Below, in pieces: positions 1 through 7,827 of a DNA stretch of 30,461 nt (positions are counted from its first letter, which is position 1; every line of letters begins with the position of its first letter). The DNA is from an uncultured Collinsella sp. (GTDB lineage: Bacteria > Actinomycetota > Coriobacteriia > Coriobacteriales > Coriobacteriaceae). Both the position numbers and the translations under genes were made by a program. The DNA lies in the NCBI GenBank assembly GCA_938023085.1, contig CALHDP010000003.1:1-30461 (forward strand), given 5' to 3'. The notes beneath the pieces were generated by a model that was not told the origin of the DNA, made no database searches, and worked only from the letters and a program-made list of their open reading frames with translations.

Positions 1-523
1 GAGGCGTCGGCTGCTGCTGGGGCATGGCGGCGGGGCGCTGCTGCTGCGGGGCAGCAAACTGCTGCTGGCCGGCGCGCGGGGCGCTGGCGGCACGGCTTGC
101 CGCGGAGTTGTTCTGGCCCAGGCCGTTTTGATAGGCGCGCTCTTCTTCGTACAGGCGGCCGAGCGTGGGGGCATCGACGTTCTCGGCAAAGACCGAGAAC
201 TTGCCGGCGCGCAGCTGCGGATCGATCATAAAGCGCACGAGGGGCTCGCCGACAAAGACATAGCGGCGCTTTTCGGCCTGCGCCTTCACAAACTCGCGGA
301 CCTCGCGCGAAAGCTCGGGGTAGAACGGGGCGAGCATGGGATCGTCGTCGGCGGCGATAAGGATGGTATAGAGTGCCGGCGCCGTGTTGACGCCGTTGAT
401 CACCAGAGTCTGATCCTCCATGTCGCGAGCGGCCTGCTTGGCAAGCTTCTTAAAGGAGAACGGGGCACGGGTGGCACCGAAGATGCCGGCCACGTGGTCC
501 TCGAAGATGTTCAGGAAGTTCAC
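1..523 (-). CDS. FhaA-like protein (DUF3662-type N-terminal domain), partial
   Basis: Seen: an open frame on the minus strand runs off the left edge of the window, giving 174 N-terminal residues. It starts at a GTG (521-523) that overlaps the kinase stop codon as GTGA, so the two genes are probably translationally coupled. The first 125 residues or so begin MNFLNIFEDHVAGIFG and contain KKLAKQAARDMEDQ, then a compact alpha/beta region. From about residue 135 the chain becomes a Gln/Ala/Pro-rich linker. Known: this layout matches the N-terminal domain of actinobacterial FhaA (FHA-associated DUF3662), in which a linker leads to a C-terminal FHA domain that binds phosphothreonine. Inference: the FHA domain lies beyond position 1 and this protein is a substrate or reader of the adjacent kinase. 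The FHA half is not visible, so the family call is moderately sure. Confidence 0.75.
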   Translation of the reverse strand, partial: MNFLNIFEDHVAGIFGATRAPFSFKKLAKQAARDMEDQTLVINGVNTAPALYTILIAADDDPMLAPFYPELSREVREFVKAQAEKRRYVFVGEPLVRFMIDPQLRAGKFSVFAENVDAPTLGRLYEEERAYQNGLGQNNSAASRAASAPRAGQQQFAAPQQQRPAAMPQQQPTP

Positions 524-2373
524 GAAAGATCACTCTCCGTATAGGTTCTTTGGTATCCGAGCAAATATAGGCATATCCCAACGATTATAGAGGATAGGGT
601 TCCCGCAACCGCCGCCTTGGCGACGACCGCGGCTGCAAGGCTGGCAATTTCCATATGGTGTGCAAGACAGGACGCCGCTGCGCAGCCGATGCCGGTGACA
701 GCGATTGCGGCGATTGCGGCAAGGTTTGAGCCCTGATTGGCACGCTTGGCATGGGCATTGAGCAGCGCAGATGACGCCGCGGCAGTTGCCGCGACCAGCA
801 CAAAGGCAGCCCAAAGGAGCGGGTCTCCCAGCGCTGCGGCAACGTTACCGAGCCCCAGCACGCCTCCGGCTGAAAGCGCGACCGTGGCCAGACGGGCAAA
901 AAGCGCGCCCATGCCCGTTGCCGCGGCGGCGCTTGCCGGGCCGAGCCAAAATGACGCGACGCCGGCGGCGACCCCAGCTGCCAGGAAGGTATTGCCGGTC
1001 AGACAGCCAAGCGCGAGTGCACAGGTGAGCGTGGCGCTCGCGGCAGTCTCGGTGCGACCCCAGGCGATCCACCAACCGGACATGGCGGCGGCAAAGATCA
1101 CCGCGACGGGCAGCATCGACAGGATGCCCTGTGCCTGCATGGTGGCGTTGGCCATGAGCACCAAAAAGCCCACAGCCGAGATGGCCGAGCCAATCTGGGG
1201 GGCCAGGCCAGCCGCCACTCCGATCGCGATGGCCGCAATGACCAGGCCGGGAAGCGCCGCGACCCCGGCCGTTTGCATCAGCAAAAAGCTAAAGGTGCCG
1301 CACGTTAGCGCCGAGATAGTGCGCATGGTGTAGTCGCGCGCATGGCTCCAGCGCGTGCCCGCCCAGCCGAGTGCGGGGTCGACCTCGATGGCGTCGTCCT
1401 CGTAGTGCGACGGCTCGATATCGTCGAGCTCCTGCTCGTCATCCGAAAGTTCGCCAACCATTTGCTCCAGGCTGCGACGGCCTTCGCGCACGCTGCCCAG
1501 ACCGGCAAGGAGCTGGTCGCAAAATGTCTCGACGCTGCTGGGGCGGTCCTGCGGCATGGGGGAGAGCGCGCTCATGAGCGCGGCCTCGGCTCCCGGGGGA
1601 AAGTGTGGTATCAGCTCGCTGGGATAGGTGGCGCCGCCGATGATGCGGTCGAGCGAGTCGGCGGGCGTGGCCGCCATAAAGGGAGCGCTGCCGCACAGGC
1701 CCTCATAGATTACACAGGCGAGGGCAAAGACATCGGCGCGCTCATCGACCGTGCCGGTCTCGATATCGAGCTGCTCGGGCGGCATGTAGCCGATGGTGCC
1801 GCCGCGCGAGCCGCCAAAGCCACCGGCGGACGACAGTCGCGCCATGCCAAAGTCGGTGAGCTTTACATTGCCCGAGTGGTCGATGAGCACGTTGGCGGGC
1901 TTAATGTCCAGGTGGAGTACGCCATTACTATGGGCGAAGGTGAGCGCCTGGCCTAGGGCATCGGCAATGGCCGCGGCCTCGTCAAAGGTAAGTGAGTGAC
2001 CGTCCACGCGGTGCAAAAACTCGGCCAGCGACATGCCATCGACATATTCCATAACTAGGTAGGCATAGGCTGTGTCGTGCGTAAAGTCGATGACCTGCAC
2101 GATGTTGGGATGTTGAAGCATGGCGGCAGTGTGCGCCTCGCGCAGGACATCCATGATGTCGCTGGCGGGCATGCCGACACCGTTAATAAGGGGGATGCGC
2201 TTAATGGCGACGCGGCGGCGCAGGTGCGTGTCGCGGCAGATCTCGATGGAGCCAAAACCGCCGGTCGCAAGTGTCTCGAGCGGCTGGTACCGCTTGAGCA
2301 GCTCGCGAGAGCTGGTGCCCTCCAAAGGAACGTCCGGCGAGAACCGGGCGGTATGTTGCGAGAAAAGCGGCAT
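520..2373 (-). CDS. membrane-anchored Ser/Thr protein kinase (PknB-like catalytic domain, polytopic C-terminus)
   Basis: Seen: 617 residues from the ATG at 2373, chosen because GAGGG lies 6 nt upstream; a TTG two codons earlier is too close to it. The N-terminal 290 residues are a Hanks-type kinase: glycine loop TGGFGSIE (37-44), VAIK lysine K58, helix-C E79, catalytic loop HLDIKPANV with D156, DFG D174-G176 and the activation-segment motif YMPPE. The catalytic loop has HLD in place of HRD, so this is a non-RD kinase. An acidic segment follows, and from about residue 345 to 605 there are roughly seven or eight Ala/Gly/Leu-rich hydrophobic segments. There are no PASTA repeats. Inference: it phosphorylates Ser/Thr on cytosolic partners, probably including the FhaA-like protein encoded just downstream, while the membrane part senses or anchors. 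The non-RD loop suggests control other than by activation-loop phosphorylation. Confidence 0.92.
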   Translation of the reverse strand: MPLFSQHTARFSPDVPLEGTSSRELLKRYQPLETLATGGFGSIEICRDTHLRRRVAIKRIPLINGVGMPASDIMDVLREAHTAAMLQHPNIVQVIDFTHDTAYAYLVMEYVDGMSLAEFLHRVDGHSLTFDEAAAIADALGQALTFAHSNGVLHLDIKPANVLIDHSGNVKLTDFGMARLSSAGGFGGSRGGTIGYMPPEQLDIETGTVDERADVFALACVIYEGLCGSAPFMAATPADSLDRIIGGATYPSELIPHFPPGAEAALMSALSPMPQDRPSSVETFCDQLLAGLGSVREGRRSLEQMVGELSDDEQELDDIEPSHYEDDAIEVDPALGWAGTRWSHARDYTMRTISALTCGTFSFLLMQTAGVAALPGLVIAAIAIGVAAGLAPQIGSAISAVGFLVLMANATMQAQGILSMLPVAVIFAAAMSGWWIAWGRTETAASATLTCALALGCLTGNTFLAAGVAAGVASFWLGPASAAAATGMGALFARLATVALSAGGVLGLGNVAAALGDPLLWAAFVLVAATAAASSALLNAHAKRANQGSNLAAIAAIAVTGIGCAAASCLAHHMEIASLAAAVVAKAAVAGTLSSIIVGICLYLLGYQRTYTESDLS

Positions 2374-2453
2374 GGCCAACCCTCGTGCGTTTAAAGTTCG
2401 TTTGCGAGCGGCGGGCGCGGGGCCGAGCCGTTCGCGGTGGCATAGATGCTGCT

Positions 2454-2462
2454 AGTGTAGCA
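2454..2462 (-). promoter_or_regulatory. extended -10 promoter for the minus-strand kinase
   Basis: On the minus strand the sequence reads TGCTACACT, an extended -10 (TGn plus TACACT), about 80 nt upstream of the kinase ATG. I see no convincing -35. The gap between the kinase and the YcxB-like gene (2374-2517) holds nothing else that I recognise. Confidence 0.45.
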
Positions 2463-2517
2463 CGCTCGGGTGCATGGGGAGGATAGCGGGATGCGAGGCT
2501 GCCTGCCTGGCTTGGCC

Positions 2518-3234
2518 TTAGCGCTTCTTCTTGTTCTTCTTCTGCTTGCGCCGCTTGCCCTTGGTCTCCTGGGGCTTGTCGCCCTGCTTGGCCTCGGCGG
2601 CGGCCTTCTCGGCCTTCATTTTCTTCTTCTTGGTCTCGATGCGGAGTTTTTTGTTGATGCGGGCCTTGAGGAAGGGACCGAACTGCTCGGCATCGCCACG
2701 GACGAAGGTGTCCTTGGGGATCGTCACGCCCTGGTCGGCGAACATGGCCACAAAGATGCGCTCGCCGTCGAGTACGTGGTCGAGCTTGTCAAACGGGAAG
2801 AACTGCGACTTGCCGCTCTTGCCCCAAACCATCAGGCCGTCCTCGTTGGCGGCGACGCGGCGATAGCGGCCACCCATGGACTCGTCGGCCTCGACGGCGT
2901 CGATAAAGTCGCGGGCGAGCGTGTGGTGCAGGTTCTTGCTCCACCAGGCCAAAAAGGCGCCGAACACGATCAACACGACGCCGAACTTGATCCAGCTGCC
3001 GCCGGCCACCAGCATGCCGATGCCGATGAGCGCGGCAACTGCCGCGGCGACATACAGCGAGCCGCGACGCCTGGGCGAGGCGACCAGGCGGGCGAAGTCG
3101 GTGACCAGGTCGTTTTCGTACTGGTACTCGTTGAGGTACAGGATGCCGTCATCGGCTGCGGCCTGCTCCTCGAGCGCGACCTCGACCTGGTCGGCTGCTT
3201 CGGAGGGAACGAGGTTGCTCTCTGCGTCTGCCAT
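2518..3234 (-). CDS. YcxB-like membrane protein with Lys-rich tail
   Basis: Seen: 238 residues from ATG at 3234, with AGGAG 10 nt upstream. An acidic cytoplasmic N-terminus (about 1-57) is followed by two close membrane helices (about 58-95, ending FGAFLAWWSKN). A beta-rich soluble domain (about 100-200) contains the stretch VTIPKDTFVRGDAEQF. The last 35 residues are a Lys/Arg-rich tail ending KKNKKKR. Known: two helices followed by a PH-like domain with an [I/V]PK-x-F motif match the YcxB-like family (PF14317), whose function is not established. The basic tail could bind acidic phospholipid or nucleic acid; that is inference. It sits 5' of the kinase gene on the same strand, but a separate -10 between them suggests separate transcription. 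Confidence 0.65.
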   Translation of the reverse strand: MADAESNLVPSEAADQVEVALEEQAAADDGILYLNEYQYENDLVTDFARLVASPRRRGSLYVAAAVAALIGIGMLVAGGSWIKFGVVLIVFGAFLAWWSKNLHHTLARDFIDAVEADESMGGRYRRVAANEDGLMVWGKSGKSQFFPFDKLDHVLDGERIFVAMFADQGVTIPKDTFVRGDAEQFGPFLKARINKKLRIETKKKKMKAEKAAAEAKQGDKPQETKGKRRKQKKNKKKR

Positions 3235-3274
3235 GCTCTTTGGACTCCTATCGCGGCGGGCTCGCCGTACGGGT

Positions 3275-3280
3275 TATTAT
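3275..3280 (+). promoter_or_regulatory. probable -10 box for dnaX
   Basis: TATTAT lies directly after a GGGT run in the divergent gap between the YcxB-like gene and dnaX, about 70 nt before the dnaX ATG. I see no -35 at 16-18 nt. The G-run plus -10 layout recurs elsewhere in this window. Confidence 0.35.
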
Positions 3281-3350
3281 GGAATGCAGTATGCCGTGCG
3301 ACCGCATGGCCGCCGCGGCAACAAGACTCAGTATACCCGGGGGAGCACCC

Positions 3351-5816
3351 ATGGAATCGTTGTACCGAAAGTATCGCCCGCTCACCTTTGACTCCGTGGT
3401 GGGCCAGCAGCATATCGTCTCGACGCTCGAGCACGCCATCACCGAGGGGCGCCTGTCCCACGCCTACCTGTTCTGCGGACCGCGCGGCACGGGCAAGACC
3501 ACCATGGCGCGCATTCTGGCCAAGGCGCTGCTGTGCCGCAATGCCGAGGCGGCGCGCGCCGAGGGTGCAAGCGGCTGCATGCCCGACGGTACTTGCGAGG
3601 AGTGCGAGCTCATTGCCGAGGGTAACCACCCCGATGTCTACGAGCTCGATGCCGCAAGCCGTACCGGCGTGGACAACGTGCGCGAGGAGATCATCAACTC
3701 CGTCAACTTTGCCCCGGTGCGCGGCAAGTACAAGATTTATATCATCGACGAGGTCCACATGCTCACGACGGCGGCGTTCAACGCGCTGCTCAAGACGCTT
3801 GAGGAGCCGCCGGCACACGTGATCTTTGTGCTGTGCACCACCGACCCGCAAAAGATTCTGGAGACCATTCTCTCACGCTGCCAGCGCTTCGATTTCCACC
3901 GCATCGGCAACGAGGATATCGAGCATCGCCTGTCTTACGTGTGCGAGCAGGAGGGCTTCGATTACGACGACGAGGCACTCGCCATTGTGGCGCGCCATGC
4001 CAAGGGCGGTATGCGCGACGCGCTTTCCACGCTGGAGCAGCTGAGCGTCTTTGGCAACGGTTCTGTGCATGCGGACGACGCCCGCTCGCTTTTGGGCGAG
4101 GTTTCGGACCAGATTCTGGGCGAGTTTTCCCGCGCCATTGCCGATCGCGATGTTGCCGAGCTCTATGGACTGATCCGTGCGCAGGTCGAGGAGGGCAATG
4201 ACCTGCTGGAGCTGACGCGCGACCTGGTGGCGCATGTGCGCGACGTGTACGTTGCCTGCGTTGCCGGTGCCCGTGCCGAGCTGTTTGAGGGCGGCTCCGA
4301 GCAGGCCGAGGCGCTTGCTGCCGAGGCCGCTGCCTTTGGCGAGCATCCTGCCGACCGCCTGGCCCGCGTGCTGACGGTGCTCGACGATGCCGCACTGGAG
4401 ATGAGGGGCGCGAGCGACGTGCGCCTGGTGCTCGAGATTGCCTGCACGCGTCTGGCGCGTCCCGAGGCCGATTTAACGATTGAGGCATTGGCCGAGCGCG
4501 TGGCACGCCTGGAGGCCATGATTGCCAACGGCGCCGTGCCGGCGAGCGTGGCTGCTGCTCAGGCCGCCGCGCCTGCAGCATCCGTACCCGCTGCTGCCCA
4601 ACAGCCGACGCTCATTTCGGGCGCTCGTGCTGCCGCTCCGGCGGCATCCGCTGCCCCCGCTGCTACGTCCGCGCGCCAGGGCGGTATGCCTTGGGACCGC
4701 GGCGCTGCTGTTCCGGCTGCCCAGCCTGCGACCAAGTCCGCGGCTCCTGCGCCGGCGCCCAGACCTGTAACGCCTGCACCTCAGCCCGTTGCGGCTCCGG
4801 CTTCCGCGCCTGCTGCATCGACCGTGCCGGTGTCCAAGCCCAACACCGCCGCTCAGGTTGCTGCCGCCGGCGCCGCCGAGACCCCCGCGGTCGAGGATGC
4901 CGGCGAGCTCCAGCGCAAATGGGCCGAGGTTGTCGAGCGTGTCAAGGCGCGTCAGGCTTCCTACGCAGGGCTTTTGCTCAACGCCCGCGCCACGGCCGAC
5001 GACGGCTCCAAGCTCACGGTCTCGTTCCCTGCGGGCTCGACCTTTGCCATCAAGATGCTCGGTCGCGCCGATACACAGTCGGTGGTTCTGCCGACGGTCT
5101 GCGCAGTCTTCGGTCGTCGTACCGTCGACTATGTCCTGGATGGGGGTGGCACGCCGGCTCCTCAACATGAGGAGCATTCTCCATCTGCACGGGCTGCGGC
5201 ATCTGCGGACCCGCAACCCGTGTCCTCGGCGGCCCCTGCATTCTCGAGCGCCAGCGCGTCGCAGCAGCAAACGGCACCGGTAGCGGCATCGACCCCGTCG
5301 GCGCCTAAGCCCGCGGCGCCCAAACCGGCTGCTCCGACACCCGCGCCCAAGCCCGCCTCGCCTGCGCCCAAGTCGTCTGACCTGGGAAAAGCCCCCTGGC
5401 TACGCTCCGACAACCCCGCCGGCGCTCCTGCCACGGGTAAGCTCCCGACTGAGCCCGCACCCCGTGCGCCCGAGCGCTCTGCCGCTCCCAAATCTCAGCC
5501 TGCCGCGTCGTCTGCGCCATGGGAATCCGAGCAGGTTCCCTACGACGATGCCATGGTCGGCGGTTTTGCTGGCGATGCGAGCGGGGACGATCTGCTTCCG
5601 TTCGACGTGCCGGGTGCGACGCCCGCGCCCAAGTCCGCTGTAGCTGCCCCCAAAGAGGAGGACGCTCCTGCAGCTCCCTGGGAGTCCAACCCCGGCGCCG
5701 GCAGCCCCTTCGGCCACCAAGGCGCAGCTCCCAGCATTCCGCAGACCGAGGACGAGGCCAAAGCCCTCATCCGAAGCGTCTTCGGCCAGTCGACCATCTT
5801 CAAGCCGGTGGAGTAG
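3351..5816 (+). CDS. dnaX: DNA polymerase III subunit gamma/tau
   Basis: DnaX is the ATPase of the clamp-loader complex, which places the sliding clamp on primed DNA and holds the replicase together. Seen: 821 residues from the ATG at 3351, with GGGAG 5 nt upstream. The start MESLYRKYRPLTFDSVVGQ is the family signature. Walker A is GPRGTGKT (43-50); zinc-finger cysteines are C62, C76, C82 and C85; Walker B is DEVH (133-136); the SRC motif is at 175-177. The AAA+ and collar region runs to about 390. Next come a long Ala/Pro-rich linker, a conserved island around 540-640 (QRKWAEVVERVKARQASYAG), a second Ala/Pro/Lys-rich linker, and a short C-terminal helix near 805-821. The linkers make it longer than typical DnaX. 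I found no A6-7 slippery site of the E. coli type, so a separate gamma form is not indicated. Confidence 0.97.
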   Translation: MESLYRKYRPLTFDSVVGQQHIVSTLEHAITEGRLSHAYLFCGPRGTGKTTMARILAKALLCRNAEAARAEGASGCMPDGTCEECELIAEGNHPDVYELDAASRTGVDNVREEIINSVNFAPVRGKYKIYIIDEVHMLTTAAFNALLKTLEEPPAHVIFVLCTTDPQKILETILSRCQRFDFHRIGNEDIEHRLSYVCEQEGFDYDDEALAIVARHAKGGMRDALSTLEQLSVFGNGSVHADDARSLLGEVSDQILGEFSRAIADRDVAELYGLIRAQVEEGNDLLELTRDLVAHVRDVYVACVAGARAELFEGGSEQAEALAAEAAAFGEHPADRLARVLTVLDDAALEMRGASDVRLVLEIACTRLARPEADLTIEALAERVARLEAMIANGAVPASVAAAQAAAPAASVPAAAQQPTLISGARAAAPAASAAPAATSARQGGMPWDRGAAVPAAQPATKSAAPAPAPRPVTPAPQPVAAPASAPAASTVPVSKPNTAAQVAAAGAAETPAVEDAGELQRKWAEVVERVKARQASYAGLLLNARATADDGSKLTVSFPAGSTFAIKMLGRADTQSVVLPTVCAVFGRRTVDYVLDGGGTPAPQHEEHSPSARAAASADPQPVSSAAPAFSSASASQQQTAPVAASTPSAPKPAAPKPAAPTPAPKPASPAPKSSDLGKAPWLRSDNPAGAPATGKLPTEPAPRAPERSAAPKSQPAASSAPWESEQVPYDDAMVGGFAGDASGDDLLPFDVPGATPAPKSAVAAPKEEDAPAAPWESNPGAGSPFGHQGAAPSIPQTEDEAKALIRSVFGQSTIFKPVE

Positions 5817-5837
5817 CTGCGCGGGCGGGCATACTGC

Positions 5838-6311
5838 TCAAGAAGAGAACTCTTTGTCCGGGCGCATCTGTATTTCGGACATGTGTAATGTGGTGCCGCG
5901 TATATCGCATTCGAGTAGACAGGTACGTGACGGTCGGCCTAGGATGCTGAGGTCGATACGATACGTTGCATGGCTGTCCGTGTACTCGACTTGCTCGGCG
6001 CTGACGGTTGCTCCGATTGTCGAGAAAACGCCTAGTTCGGCATCGACAATCTTGGAGTTCTTTATCTTGACCTTGAACTCTTGGTAGAGGGATGGGCTGT
6101 TGTAGTAAACGGTTCGGGTTCCGTCGGTGCACTCATCGGTCGCCTCCCATTTGACAACGGGCTTATCCGAGCTGGCTACCAGCAGTTCTGCTCCAAAGGC
6201 TATAGCATGGGTGATGACAACCAGCAATGCCCAGCCGACAAAGAGATAGAGAACAAAATATGCAGCGGGGTGTTTTGAGCGGATGTTTTGGAGCGCGTCG
6301 GGGGCATTCAT
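5838..6311 (-). CDS. small membrane-anchored hypothetical protein
   Basis: Seen: 157 residues from ATG at 6311, with GGAGG 6 nt upstream. A short cytoplasmic N-terminus (1-16) is followed by one strong membrane helix (about 17-41, YFVLYLFVGWALLVVITHAI). An extracytoplasmic domain of about 115 residues follows, rich in beta-type sequence and containing two Cys pairs or singles (TDECTDG, SRTCLLECD). I recognise no family. The gene converges on dnaX with only 21 nt between the ends, and is transcribed away from ybaB. Its promoter has a perfect TATAAT (6346-6351). The base composition is lower in GC than its neighbours, consistent with an accessory or recently acquired gene; that is inference. 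Confidence 0.75.
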   Translation of the reverse strand: MNAPDALQNIRSKHPAAYFVLYLFVGWALLVVITHAIAFGAELLVASSDKPVVKWEATDECTDGTRTVYYNSPSLYQEFKVKIKNSKIVDAELGVFSTIGATVSAEQVEYTDSHATYRIDLSILGRPSRTCLLECDIRGTTLHMSEIQMRPDKEFSS

Positions 6312-6345
6312 GGGGTACCTCCAAATTGCTATCTATGGCAATCAA

Positions 6346-6351
6346 ATTATA
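6346..6351 (-). promoter_or_regulatory. -10 box (TATAAT) for the hypothetical minus-strand gene
   Basis: A consensus TATAAT on the minus strand directly follows GGGG, 35 nt upstream of the ATG at 6311. No TTGACA-like box is present 16-18 nt upstream. Confidence 0.6.
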
Positions 6352-6651
6352 CCCCGCCGTCATGCGTGCCGCCTCGAGTAGTGGCTCGGCATTTAGCCAT
6401 TTAGTGGTACGCATTAAATGTCGGATTCCGGCTCTACGAGATTTAGCTTTCAATATTATGCAGATGCGAATTATTCAACTTTGCATAATTTTTGGGTGCG
6501 GCTTGCACTCCAGGACATGTATATCGACTGAGGTAGCGTGTCCGCCCCGCTTGCTTGCCCCGCGCCGTGGTACGATTTTTGAGTTTGAAAGTCCTGCCGT
6601 GCTCCGGCTGCCCTTGCAGCTCGGCGTGCGGCCGCACGTAAAGGAGCCATC
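6352..6651. other. AT-rich divergent spacer upstream of ybaB
   Basis: About 300 nt between two divergent promoters. The middle (6420-6500) is distinctly AT-rich and contains two TATTATGCA/TGCATAAT-type words. Short frames here lack ribosome-binding sites and family-like sequence, so I call no gene. I looked for the SRP RNA core often linked to dnaX/ybaB/recR (the GGTC...GGAAG...AGC signature) and did not see it. Confidence 0.5.
6571..6576 (+). promoter_or_regulatory. -10 box (TACGAT) for ybaB-recR
   Basis: TACGAT preceded by GTGG, 76 nt before the ybaB ATG. The only -35-like word, TTGCTT, is 14 nt upstream, so the -35 is weak. The leader between here and 6652 is GC-rich, with a possible short stem (6606-6642). 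Confidence 0.45.
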
Positions 6652-6972
6652 ATGGCCGGTATGAACATGCAGCAGATGATGAAGCAGGCCCGCAAGATGC
6701 AGGAGCAGCTTGCCGCCGCGCAGGAGAACCTCAAGTCCCAGACCGTCGACGCCTCTGCCGGCGGCGGCATGGTCAAGGTGACCGTTAACGGCGAGATGGA
6801 GCTCGTCAACCTCACCATCGATCCCGATGCCCTCGATCCCGAGGACGTCGATATGCTGCAGGATATGATCATGGCTGCCGTCAACGAGGCCGTCCGCGGC
6901 GTCAACGAGCTCGCCAACAAGCAGATGGGCGCCATCACCGGCGGCCTCAACATCCCGGGCATGCCGTTCTAA
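6652..6972 (+). CDS. ybaB: YbaB/EbfC family nucleoid-associated protein
   Basis: Small dimeric DNA-binding protein thought to shape the nucleoid and act around recombination and repair. Seen: 106 residues from the ATG at 6652, with AAAGGAG 6-7 nt upstream. The Met/Gln-rich N-terminal helix (MNMQQMMKQARKMQEQL) is followed by the family signature in the beta-sheet core, GGGMVKVTVNGEMELVNLTIDP (around 38-60), and by helix DMLQDMIMAAVNEAV. The length is normal for the family. recR begins 13 nt downstream, reproducing the widely conserved dnaX-ybaB-recR order. Here a minus-strand gene has been inserted between dnaX and ybaB. Confidence 0.95.
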   Translation: MAGMNMQQMMKQARKMQEQLAAAQENLKSQTVDASAGGGMVKVTVNGEMELVNLTIDPDALDPEDVDMLQDMIMAAVNEAVRGVNELANKQMGAITGGLNIPGMPF

Positions 6973-6985
6973 GACACAAATATTT

Positions 6986-7582
6986 ATGAGTGCAAATCAC
7001 AGTCTGCAAAAACTGCTCGATGAGCTGGGCCGTCTGCCGGGCATTGGTCCCAAGTCGGCCCAGCGCATCGCCTATTACCTGCTCGAGGCCGATGCCGAGG
7101 AGGCGCGCCGCCTGGCCGAGGCCATCCTGGAGGTCAAGCAGGAGGTCCACTTCTGCAGCCGCTGCTTTAACTACGCCACGGCCGACGAGTGCTCCATCTG
7201 CCAGGACCCGATGCGCGATACCACTCGCATTTGCGTGGTGGGCGAGCCGCGCGATGTCCAGGCGATTGAGCGCACGGGCAGCTACCACGGCCTCTACCAC
7301 GTATTGGGCGGCGTGATCAGTCCCATGGACAAGATTGGCCCCGAGCAGCTGCACATTCGAGAGCTGCTGGCACGCTTGGGCCACGAGGACATCCACGAGG
7401 TCATCATCGCCACCAACCCCAATATTGAGGGCGAGACCACGGCGAGCTATCTGGCCCGTACCATCAAGCCGTTGGGCGTCGAGGTGTCGCGTCTGGCAAG
7501 CGGCCTTCCCGTGGGCGGCGACTTGGAGTATGCCGACGAGCTTACGCTTGGCCGCGCCATCGAGGCCCGTCGCGCGATTTAG
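6986..7582 (+). CDS. recR: recombination mediator protein RecR
   Basis: RecR works with RecO, and RecF where present, to load RecA onto gapped DNA. Seen: 198 residues, full family length. A helix-hairpin-helix near 12-30 (LGRLPGIGPKSAQRIAYYLL) is followed by a zinc finger formed by C57, C60, C69 and C72. The Toprim domain begins at RICVVGEPRDVQAIE (81-95), and the conserved ATNPNIEGETTASYL follows at about 147-161. The ATG at 6986 has only a weak ribosome-binding site, so translation may depend on coupling to ybaB 13 nt upstream. No U-rich terminator follows directly; the nearest hairpin is at 7622-7647. Confidence 0.97.
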   Translation: MSANHSLQKLLDELGRLPGIGPKSAQRIAYYLLEADAEEARRLAEAILEVKQEVHFCSRCFNYATADECSICQDPMRDTTRICVVGEPRDVQAIERTGSYHGLYHVLGGVISPMDKIGPEQLHIRELLARLGHEDIHEVIIATNPNIEGETTASYLARTIKPLGVEVSRLASGLPVGGDLEYADELTLGRAIEARRAI

Positions 7583-7621
7583 GTGGCGAGCCTGCTCCTG
7601 CCGTATGTTTTCCTCGCGCCG

Positions 7622-7647
7622 CACGGGGTAGTCATAATTTCCCCGTG
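7622..7647. terminator. hairpin after recR, possible weak terminator
   Basis: CACGGGG (7622-7628) pairs with CCCCGTG (7641-7647) around a 12-nt AT-rich loop, 40 nt after the recR stop. No T-run follows, so termination is uncertain. A separate 16-nt dyad, TTTGTTG-TG-CAACAAA, lies at 7658-7673 and could be an operator. Confidence 0.35.
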
Positions 7648-7734
7648 TGACTGTGAGTTTGTTGTGCAACAAAGATGCTTCGTATCCGCTTATCGCATGG
7701 ATGCTTCCGCTCGCATCCTTAATTTGCCCATTCG

Positions 7735-7765
7735 TTGCGCAACCTTTTGGGTTCGCTGATACACT
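7735..7765 (+). promoter_or_regulatory. sigma-70-type promoter for the kinase/FHA operon
   Basis: TTGCGC (7735-7740) is separated by 17 nt from GATACA (7758-7763), overlapping TACACT. This is the best-spaced -35/-10 pair in the window. The predicted transcript start is near 7770, giving a leader of about 58 nt that contains the terminator-like hairpin at 7788-7812. Confidence 0.5.
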
Positions 7766-7787
7766 CAAATATGGATTTGAATGAATG

Positions 7788-7812
7788 CGCCGCTCCCGAG
7801 CGGCGTGTTTTT
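7788..7812 (+). terminator. terminator-like hairpin in the leader of the kinase/FHA operon (candidate attenuator)
   Basis: CGCCGCTC (7788-7795) and GAGCGGCG (7798-7805) form a perfect stem, and TTTTT follows at 7808-7812. It lies downstream of the only good promoter and 15 nt before the ATG at 7828; GGAGGAG sits between hairpin and start. A hairpin plus U-run here could stop transcription before the operon. Confidence 0.5.
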
Positions 7813-7827
7813 GTTGGAGGAGAACGC

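Noticed and set aside
3351..5816. Programmed -1 frameshift in dnaX giving a gamma form
   Set aside because: No A6-7 slippery heptamer with a following stem and stop could be found in the second half of the gene.
6540..6651. Possible SRP RNA (ffs) before ybaB
   Set aside because: The conserved GGTC...GGAAG...AGC apical core is absent.
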